A stretch of 64,000 nt of DNA from contig JANWYD010000008.1 of the NCBI GenBank assembly GCA_025057155.1, positions 62,001-126,000 of the forward strand, in the 5' to 3' direction. Numbering within the stretch: position 1 is the first letter of the stretch; every line of letters starts with the position of its first letter. Under the pieces are notes generated by a model. The model was not told where the DNA came from and ran no database searches. It saw only the letters and a program-made list of their open reading frames with translations. Source of the stretch: Chloroflexaceae bacterium (GTDB taxonomy: Bacteria > Chloroflexota > Chloroflexia > Chloroflexales > Chloroflexaceae). Positions 1-5,968 of this stretch are shown here, in pieces. The position numbers were made by a program, and so were the translations under genes.

Positions 1-397
1 GCCCCGCCAGCAGGCGCGCGACGCCCTCGGGATGGCGGATGGCCCAGGCCCGCGGCAGCAGTTCGCCGAACGCCAGCACGGCGATAAGCAGTGCGGCCAG
101 GCTGGCGACGCGCCCTGCCATTCCGTACCCGGCGCTGAGGGCGATGGTGAAGGCCGTGGCCGCGATCAATGCAACGGTCTTGAGCAGGATGATGGTGGCA
201 GTAAAGAAGTAGGGGTCCTCGATCAGCCTGGCGATCGCGCGCTGAAAACGGTGGTTGCTCCGCGATCCTGCCAGCAGTGTGCCAGGCCGGTGGCGCCCGA
301 GCGCGCTCAGTGCGGCGTCAATCGCCGACATACACGCCAGCGCCAGCAAACACAGCGTGATGCCGATGATCGTATAACCAGGTTCGGGTTCCTCCAA
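1..397 (-). CDS. CNNM/DUF21-domain membrane protein (hemolysin/CorC family), N-terminal part
   Basis: Partial gene: 132 codons are present and the 3' end lies beyond position 1. The translation has an N-terminal hydrophobic helix (GITLCLLALACMSAIDAAL), then an SALGRHR segment, further hydrophobic helices and a conserved GELLPRAWA motif. These match the DUF21/CNNM transmembrane domain (SAxEAALxxLxRxR and GExxPK) that usually precedes a CBS pair and a CorC_HlyC domain in putative Mg/Co exporters. I chose a TTG start at 397 because AAGGAG lies about six bases upstream and no ATG fits. The CBS and CorC domains are not visible, so a DUF21-only protein is possible. It shares its strand with prs but lies beyond a 172-base gap. 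Confidence 0.72.
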   Translation of the reverse strand, partial: MEEPEPGYTIIGITLCLLALACMSAIDAALSALGRHRPGTLLAGSRSNHRFQRAIARLIEDPYFFTATIILLKTVALIAATAFTIALSAGYGMAGRVASLAALLIAVLAFGELLPRAWAIRHPEGVARLLAG

Positions 398-569
398 GGA
401 ATCACTCCTTCACTAAAGCTATCTCATGCCCTCGTAAGAAAAAGGATTTTCCTGGAAGGGACGGACCCTCCCGGTTTCTCCCCTCGCCGAGGCGCGCACC
501 GACAGGATTGCATTTCCAGGTAGGCCGCAGCCTGCCCAGGCCCTCCCATGCAGCAGGGGCGTGAGGTAG

Positions 570-1508
570 CTATGAGAACAGGGCGCTCAGGGAAAGATCT
601 TTGTGAATGCGCATGATCGCCTCTGCAAAGAGCGGCGCCACGCTGATGGCGCGAACGCGAGCCGCCGCCGCAGCCGCGCTCTGGGGAATGGTATTGGTGA
701 CGATGGTCTCGATCAGGTCCGAGCGGGCAATGAGTTCTAGCGCATCAGCCGCGAAGATTCCGTGGGTGGCGCAGGCGTATACTTTTTTCGCGCCGCGCTC
801 AACCAGGGCCTGCGTCGCCTCGATCAGCGTGCCCCCGGTGGAGATCATGTCATCCACAATAATCGCCGTCTTGCCCTCAACTTCGCCGACCATCTCGATC
901 ACCTCGGCCGTATCCGGCTCAGGGCGTTGCTTGGCGATGATGGCCAGGGCCGCGCCGATGCGTTCGCGAAAGCGATTGGCGCGGCCCACCCCGCCCGCGT
1001 CCGGCGAGACGACCACCGGGTTCTGCAGGTTCAGGCTGCGGATATAGTCCGACAGGAGAGGAGCGGCCTGCAGGTGATCCACCGGGATGTCGAAGAAGCC
1101 TTCAATCGCTGGCGCGTGCAGGTCCATCGTCAGCACCCGGTCAGCGCCGGCGGTGCGGATGAGATTGGCCACCAGCTTGGCCGAGATCGGCTCGCGACCG
1201 GCGGTCTTCTTCTCCTGCTTGGCGTAGCCGTAGTAGGGAATCACCGCGGTCACTCGACGGGCCGAGGCCCGTCGCACTGCGTCAATCATCAGCAGCAGCT
1301 CCATCAGGTTGTGGTCAACCGGGGTGCAGGTCGGCTGGATGATAAAGACGTCGCAACCGCGCACATTGTCGTGGATCTTGATCCGCGTCTCGCCGTTCTT
1401 GAATTCACCGACCATCGCGCGGCCCAGAGTCATGCGCAGGTTTGCCGCAATCTCTCTGGCCAGGCCGGGGTTGGCATTGCCGCTGAAGATAAGCAGACGA
1501 CCGTCCAT
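570..1508 (-). CDS. prs: Ribose-phosphate pyrophosphokinase (PRPP synthetase)
   Basis: Makes 5-phosphoribosyl 1-pyrophosphate from ribose 5-phosphate and ATP, the precursor for purine, pyrimidine, histidine, tryptophan and NAD synthesis; cytosolic oligomer. The 312-residue product has the family's usual length. Visible motifs are the ATP-site flexible loop PYYGYAKQEKK (about 91-101), the metal-binding DLHAPAIEGFFDIPVDHL stretch (129-146), SPDAGGVGRA (168-177) and the PRPP loop IIVDDMISTGGTL (216-228). An upstream in-frame ATG at 1547 would add 13 residues; I prefer MDGRLLIFSG at 1508 because homologues begin there, though neither start has a strong ribosome site. A tRNA gene lies about 220 bases upstream on the same strand. 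Confidence 0.96.
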   Translation of the reverse strand: MDGRLLIFSGNANPGLAREIAANLRMTLGRAMVGEFKNGETRIKIHDNVRGCDVFIIQPTCTPVDHNLMELLLMIDAVRRASARRVTAVIPYYGYAKQEKKTAGREPISAKLVANLIRTAGADRVLTMDLHAPAIEGFFDIPVDHLQAAPLLSDYIRSLNLQNPVVVSPDAGGVGRANRFRERIGAALAIIAKQRPEPDTAEVIEMVGEVEGKTAIIVDDMISTGGTLIEATQALVERGAKKVYACATHGIFAADALELIARSDLIETIVTNTIPQSAAAAAARVRAISVAPLFAEAIMRIHKDLSLSALFS

Positions 1509-1729
1509 ACTGCAGTTCCAGGCGACCTGTTGGCGCGTCAGCGGCATCTCATGCGATGCCTAGCGCCTGATCCGAAGTTCGCAATCGCCGGCGTTCCGGG
1601 TCCGCAGGCACTGAAAACGGCAGTGAAGCCACGCCCCACTGCCGCTCGGTTCACCAGCGGTACGGCAAACAGGCTGTTCCCCCCTGTTTCGTTGCCTGGT
1701 ACACGTTGTTGGCGCTCGTTGGTGAATTA

Positions 1730-1803
1730 TGGCTGCCGGGCCAGGACTCGAACCTGGACAGACGGATCCAAAGTCCGTAGTGCTACCATTACACAACCCG
1801 GCA
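1730..1803 (-). tRNA. tRNA-Gln (anticodon UUG), CCA encoded
   Basis: Read on the minus strand the sequence folds as a cloverleaf. The acceptor TGCCGGG pairs with CCCGGCA, followed by discriminator G and encoded CCA. The anticodon stem ACGGA/TCCGT holds the loop CTTTGGA with anticodon TTG, and the T arm is CCAGG-TTCGAGT-CCTGG. G as discriminator and the GGACTTTGGATCC anticodon arm are typical of glutamine tRNA. It stands alone between prs and a divergent gene. Confidence 0.95.
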
Positions 1804-1844
1804 ACGCATGATGATTATACCACATCTGTCTCGCGCTTCGCGCG

Positions 1845-1853
1845 TGCTATAAT
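1845..1853 (+). promoter_or_regulatory. Extended -10 promoter (TGCTATAAT)
   Basis: TGCTATAAT is a perfect extended -10 element (TGnTATAAT), 77 bases before the GTG of the DUF697-like gene. No good -35 hexamer is visible, which is normal for extended -10 promoters. The same nonamer recurs before the genes at 8561 (minus) and 21366. Confidence 0.6.
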
Positions 1854-1929
1854 CTGGAGCCGGTGCGACGCTGGAAAAAGTCCGTTGAATACGGCAATGC
1901 GATAGTTGACGAGCAGGAGGAGGTCCGTC

Positions 1930-2976
1930 GTGCCGCTTCGGAACGATCTGGGGGTTGCGTTCCATACCGTGCGTGAAATTAATGTCTCGGCCATTCGTGA
2001 GGAGGCCGAGCGATCGGTCGCTATTCCCTGTTTTGGCGCCCAGGCGCTCTATGCGCGCGCCAACGTCCTGCTGCGCGAGCAGGGCGACCCGCCCGTCGCC
2101 CCCGGCACGCCCAATCCGCTTCTTCAGCGGCCCCTGACCACTGCGGCGGTTGACGACTGGCGCCTGCCTGCGGATATGGCGCTGGTTCTGCTCGATACTC
2201 GTACCCTGCCCACCGGGGCGGAAGTGGCCGCCCTCGCCCGCCTGGCCGAACTCTCCTTGCCCACCACCCTCGTGCTTGTCGGCAATGCCCGCAGCGGTGA
2301 GTACCGACCGTCTCACTCCCGCCTCGCCAATGCGCATATGATCACCCTCCCCGCGCTGGACGCGCCTTCCGCCCGTGATAGCCTGGCGGCGGCCATTTTC
2401 GAGCGCCTGCCTGCCGACAAGCATCTGGCGGCGGCGCGCGCCCTGCCGGGGTTGCGCCACGTCTATGCCAACGAACTCATCAGCAGTGTTTCGTTTGCTA
2501 ACGCCTCCTACGCCCTGGCGTCGGCCATTCCCGAACAGATCCCGCTGCTCGCCGCGCCGCTTGCGGTGGCCGACATCATCGTGCTCACCAAGAACCAGGC
2601 CCTGATGGTCTATCGTCTCGCCCTGGCCCACGGCGCTGCGCCCGACGATTACGCCCGCCTGGCCGAGCTTATCCCCGTGATCGGGGGCGGCTTCGTCTGG
2701 CGCCAGATTGCCCGCACCGCGGTCTCGCTCGCGCCGCTCTGGGGCATTGTCCCCAAGGTGGCCATCGCCTACGCCGGCACGTATGTGACCGGCTTCGCCG
2801 CCTGGCACTGGTTCGTGAACCGCGAGCGGCTTTCCGCCGAACATCTTCGCGAGTTGAGCGCCGAGGCCATGCAGCGCGGGCGCGAGTACGCACAGTCCCT
2901 TGTGGAGTCCTGGAGCCAGCGCAAGGCGGTCCCTGCGCCCCGCCGCGAAAACCCCGGCGAAGCCAGGCGTTCGTAA
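1930..2976 (+). CDS. DUF697-like membrane protein
   Basis: Function unknown. The 348-residue product lacks a P-loop. Its N-terminal half is alpha/beta and looks like a degenerate G-domain (ADMALVLLDTRTLP, LPTTLVLVGNA), and its C-terminal half resembles DUF697/YcjF: a NQALMVYRLALAHG helix, then the hydrophobic segments IPVIGGGFVWRQIARTA and GIVPKVAIAYAGTYVTGF (roughly 240-300). DUF697 normally follows a small GTPase domain, so this may be a GTPase-like protein that lost nucleotide binding. I chose GTG 1930 because AGGAGGAGG (1915-1923) sits six bases upstream; a TTG at 1906 would include that site. Monocistronic, with its own extended -10 promoter. Confidence 0.65.
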   Translation: MPLRNDLGVAFHTVREINVSAIREEAERSVAIPCFGAQALYARANVLLREQGDPPVAPGTPNPLLQRPLTTAAVDDWRLPADMALVLLDTRTLPTGAEVAALARLAELSLPTTLVLVGNARSGEYRPSHSRLANAHMITLPALDAPSARDSLAAAIFERLPADKHLAAARALPGLRHVYANELISSVSFANASYALASAIPEQIPLLAAPLAVADIIVLTKNQALMVYRLALAHGAAPDDYARLAELIPVIGGGFVWRQIARTAVSLAPLWGIVPKVAIAYAGTYVTGFAAWHWFVNRERLSAEHLRELSAEAMQRGREYAQSLVESWSQRKAVPAPRRENPGEARRS

Positions 2977-3073
2977 TCAAATGGTCGGGGATGGTTGGGC
3001 AAGGTTGAGGAACGCGCGTAGCGCGTAGCGCGTAGAGCCGGCCCGCCGGGCCGGCTCCCCCGCCGGGCCGGCG

Positions 3074-3751
3074 TTACAGCCGCGCCCTGTCCAGGGGTTC
3101 AATCAGCCCCGGCCCGTCATTGCGCACCGAGTTGACCGCCGGCCCGACCGGGTAGACGCGCATGCATTCGGCGGGATAGGGGCCAAGCAGCGCCTGAAGC
3201 GGCCCCGCATCGTGGACAGAGGGGTCGAGCCAGAGAGGGTAGTGTTCCGGCGCGAGGATCACCGGCATCCGGTCGTGGAGGGGTTGCAGGAGCTCGTTAG
3301 CCGTGGTAGTGAGGATGGTGCAACTCTGGATCCAGGCGCCGTCAGGCGCCTGCCAGTGTTCCCATAGCCCGGCCATTGCGAATAGTTTGCCCGTTGCCAG
3401 GCGCGCATAGTAGGCTTGTTTGCCTCGCGGCCGCGCCTGCCATTCATAGAAGCCGTCGGCGGGGATCAGGCAGCGCCGCTGCCGAAAGGCGGCGCGAAAG
3501 GCGGGTTTCTCCGCCACCGTTTCGGCGCGGGCGTTGATCATGCGCGCCGCAGCGCTGCCGTCTTTCGACCACGAAGGTATCAGGCCCCAGCGGGCCATCT
3601 CCGCAACCCGTCGCCCTTTCTCCTGGCGGATCATAAGCACCGGCTGAGTCGGCGCGATGTTGTACCGCGCCTCGATGACAGGGACCTCATCCAGGTTGAA
3701 ATGTAACGCCAGGTCCTCGCCGGGGGCCGTCAGCGTAAAACGTCCGCACAT
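3074..3751 (-). CDS. SRAP-family abasic-site DNA-protein crosslinking protein (HMCES/YedK)
   Basis: SRAP proteins form a covalent thiazolidine link between Cys2 and abasic sites in single-stranded DNA, shielding them during replication. The start MCGRFTLTAP gives the obligatory Cys2 after Met removal. Other family motifs are visible: YNIAPTQ (about 30-36), ARWGLIPSW, MINARAETV, CLIPADGFYEW (with the catalytic Glu) and HDRMPVIL (with the active-site His). The 225-residue length is typical. It is convergent with the DUF697-like gene and has no obvious operon partner. The start is certain because Cys2 must follow it. Confidence 0.93.
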   Translation of the reverse strand: MCGRFTLTAPGEDLALHFNLDEVPVIEARYNIAPTQPVLMIRQEKGRRVAEMARWGLIPSWSKDGSAAARMINARAETVAEKPAFRAAFRQRRCLIPADGFYEWQARPRGKQAYYARLATGKLFAMAGLWEHWQAPDGAWIQSCTILTTTANELLQPLHDRMPVILAPEHYPLWLDPSVHDAGPLQALLGPYPAECMRVYPVGPAVNSVRNDGPGLIEPLDRARL

Positions 3752-3768
3752 ACATCCGCAATGATAGA

Positions 3769-3799
3769 GCGGGGAAGGCCGTCTGAACGCCTTCCCCGC
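3769..3799. terminator. Perfect 11-bp hairpin after the coiled-coil gene
   Basis: GCGGGGAAGGC (3769-3779) and GCCTTCCCCGC (3789-3799) form an 11-bp stem with a 9-base loop. It lies 33 bases past the stop of the minus-strand gene 3833-4270 and just before the SRAP start. It has no U tract, so termination is inferred from position. Confidence 0.4.
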
Positions 3800-3832
3800 A
3801 GTACGTTGCCCAGGATGAGCGCCGCAGCCTGG

Positions 3833-4270
3833 CTACTTCTCGTCCGGGTCCAGCCGCGTAGTCTCGCCGGTTGCCGCCGAGTCGTCGGGAGGAGGCGGAG
3901 TTGGTTCGCTGCCGCGCATACGATTGACAAAGCCGGCCAGTTGTTCATTGAGCATCGCCACGCCACGGGCCAGCGTCTCCTGGAAGTCCTGCGCCACCTT
4001 GCTCTGCTGAGCCTGGCTCACCGCCTGTTCGCCGCGCTGCACTAGCTCCTTTACCTGCGGGTTCTCCTGGATCGCCCTCATCGCATTCTGGAGCTGGGCG
4101 CCGATCTCCCGCAGACCGGCGGAAATGTCGGACTGCAGTTGCCGGGCGCGGTCGCTCTCCAGGGTGCTGCGAATGGCCTGCTCGATCTGATGGCCCAGTT
4201 CACGCAGTTCATTGGCCAGGTCACTATGGGGTTGCTGAGGCGACTTCTCCTGATCGTCAGGCTGGCTCAT
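3833..4270 (-). CDS. Hypothetical coiled-coil protein
   Basis: Not assigned to a named family. The 145-residue protein is soluble and strongly helical, rich in Gln, Glu and Ala with heptad-like spacing (ANELRELGHQIEQAIRSTLE, GLREIGAQLQNAMRAIQ, VKELVQRGEQAVSQAQQ). It has a proline-rich, acidic, disordered tail and no signal peptide or membrane segment. The start MSQPDDQ at 4270 is preceded by AAAGGAACC, a good ribosome site. The reading frame continues upstream without a stop, but that part is low-complexity Arg-rich and looks non-coding. It lies between a GT2-like gene and the SRAP gene, all on the minus strand. Confidence 0.7.
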   Translation of the reverse strand: MSQPDDQEKSPQQPHSDLANELRELGHQIEQAIRSTLESDRARQLQSDISAGLREIGAQLQNAMRAIQENPQVKELVQRGEQAVSQAQQSKVAQDFQETLARGVAMLNEQLAGFVNRMRGSEPTPPPPDDSAATGETTRLDPDEK

Positions 4271-4424
4271 AGTCGGGTTCCTTTCTGTTTGAGGCGCGGT
4301 TTCGCTGCGCGGTCTTCTGGATTGCCGTTGGCGAAGCGAGGGGAGGCTGCACCTTCGCGCAACCCTCCAACTGAAAGGTTGCACCCCTCGCCCGATAGTC
4401 CTGCAACGTTGGAAAACAGATCCC

Positions 4425-5123
4425 TTACGGGCGCGCGTACCGCCGCGCGCCGCCAATGCCGCGCCGCCGCCACATCCACAGGCCGCCGGCAAGGAGCAGC
4501 AGCGCTCCGGCTTCCAGCGCCCGGCGCGGGCGGGCGGGAGCGGCGCCTGCGACCGGAACTTCGGCGATTGCCAGGTTCTGTTGCAGGGCGCCGGCATACA
4601 CTTCCGCCGGCGCCGGTGCGTCGGGGCCGTCGGGCTCCAGGAGGTCGCGCAGTCCGCTACGGATCACAAACGTGTGCAGAAGCGGATCCCGCGGCGAGGG
4701 CTTTACGCGGGCGCGCAGCGCCGCGACGCGCAGCCAGGTGAACGGATCGTGCGATGGATGGATGCGATAGCCAAAAACGGCGTCATAGTCTGGAGCGATG
4801 GCCAGCAGTCGCGCCACTTCCGCGCCGCTCGCCAGGCGCTCCTGGTCGCAGGTAAGGATATAATCGCCGCGGGCGACGCTCCATCCCTGCCGCAGGGCGG
4901 CCCGAAACCTCGGCGGTCGCGTAAAGGGCAGTGCCGAAACCCGCCAGTGGGTTGCGGCCAGACGTGAGACGGTCGCCCCGGCAGGAGAATTGCGCGCTGC
5001 GGTGAGAATCAGTTCATAGTCGTCAGCGTAGCGCGCCGCAACCGCGAGGCACTCCGCCACCAGGCTGTCAAGCCCGTCGCTGCGATGTACCGGCAGCACG
5101 ATCGAGAGACTGTACTGACCCAC
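4425..5123 (-). CDS. Glycosyltransferase family 2-like protein with C-terminal membrane anchor
   Basis: The N-terminus YSLSIVLPVHRSDGLDSLV is the first beta strand and nucleotide-sugar site of GT-A (GT2) enzymes. A later AARGDYILTCDQERL-like stretch (VARGDYILTCDQE) occupies the usual DxD region, but only one Asp remains, so catalysis is uncertain. The protein is short (232 residues) and ends with a hydrophobic helix (ALLLLAGGLWMW) followed by Arg residues, suggesting a C-terminal inner-membrane anchor. The start is GTG at 5123 with GGGGGAAAG upstream. No polysaccharide cluster surrounds it. It may be a degenerate relative rather than an active enzyme. Confidence 0.62.
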   Translation of the reverse strand: MGQYSLSIVLPVHRSDGLDSLVAECLAVAARYADDYELILTAARNSPAGATVSRLAATHWRVSALPFTRPPRFRAALRQGWSVARGDYILTCDQERLASGAEVARLLAIAPDYDAVFGYRIHPSHDPFTWLRVAALRARVKPSPRDPLLHTFVIRSGLRDLLEPDGPDAPAPAEVYAGALQQNLAIAEVPVAGAAPARPRRALEAGALLLLAGGLWMWRRRGIGGARRYARP

Positions 5124-5352
5124 CCGCTTTCCCCCTGTTCCGTTCAGGTGTTCTTCACCAGTATAGCACAGCCGCTGTGGAACTCGCAGGTCTCTAATGA
5201 CGTTCTACATCCGGTATAACCATTTGCCGCAGACGGGAGGAGACGTGGGCGGGCGAAGCCCTCGCCGCGCAGTGCGACTCAATACTACCGACACGTTACA
5301 TCTTCGCGTTTCTGCGGCAATCTTGAGATACACTCTAAAGGAGGGAGGCCTT

Positions 5353-5940
5353 ATGCTCCTTGCGCATATTGCGCCGCGCCGGAAGCGCTGGATCATGCTA
5401 ATAGTGACCGCGACTGCGCTGCCGTTGATGAGCGCCTGTGGCGCCGCCCCGGCATTACCTTCCACTGCGACGCCCCTGGCTCCAACCACCCTGCCCGCGC
5501 CGGGTGAGGCGCCTACGATCTACCCCGGGCCGGCCGGGACGCCCACGGCCTACCCTGCGCCCGTGGCAAGCCCGACACCTGCTGCTCAGGCCACTCCTGT
5601 CGCCCCTACCGCCGCGGCGCCCTCGTCTCGGCCCACAGCGCCGCCTGCCGGCACCCTGCCGCCGCTGGCAGGCCCGGGCGAAGCGCCTGCGGATAAGGTC
5701 GCCGCGGCCATCGCCGATCTGGCCCGACGAACCGGCGCCGATCCCGCGGCGATTACGATTGTCTCCGCCGAAGCCGTTACCTGGAGCGATGGCGCCCTGG
5801 GTTGCCCCCAGCCTGGCATGGCTTACACCCAGGCCCTGGTTGACGGCTACCGCCTCATCCTTCGCCTGAACGGCGCAACCTACGCCTACCACGCCGCGGT
5901 TAATGGCGACTTCTTCTATTGCGAACGTCCGGGGCGATAG
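5353..5940 (+). CDS. Lipoprotein with proline/threonine linker and LGCPQPG domain
   Basis: Starts MLLAHIAPRRKRW with a basic n-region, a hydrophobic core and the lipobox LMSAC, giving a lipid-anchored Cys near residue 27. A long Pro/Ala/Thr linker (about 30-110) follows, then a compact C-terminal domain with ITIVSAEAVTWSDGALGCPQ and GMAYTQALVDGYRLILRLNG. From memory this domain recurs as an unnamed extracytoplasmic module in Chloroflexota and some cyanobacterial proteins; its function is unknown. The start at 5353 is supported by AAAGGAGGGAGG just upstream. Monocistronic, convergent with the gene at 5967-8561, sharing a hairpin at 5946-5968. Confidence 0.8.
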   Translation: MLLAHIAPRRKRWIMLIVTATALPLMSACGAAPALPSTATPLAPTTLPAPGEAPTIYPGPAGTPTAYPAPVASPTPAAQATPVAPTAAAPSSRPTAPPAGTLPPLAGPGEAPADKVAAAIADLARRTGADPAAITIVSAEAVTWSDGALGCPQPGMAYTQALVDGYRLILRLNGATYAYHAAVNGDFFYCERPGR

Positions 5941-5945
5941 GCTGC

Positions 5946-5968
5946 AGGGCAACCCTCAGGGTTGCCCT
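5946..5968. terminator. Bidirectional hairpin, GCAACCC-type repeat
   Basis: AGGGCAACCC and GGGTTGCCCT form a perfect 10-bp stem with a TCA loop. It sits in the 26 bases between two convergent genes and overlaps the minus-strand stop codon. It belongs to the GCAACCC-NNN-GGGTTGC family also found at 28299, 38648 and 45971. Confidence 0.5.
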
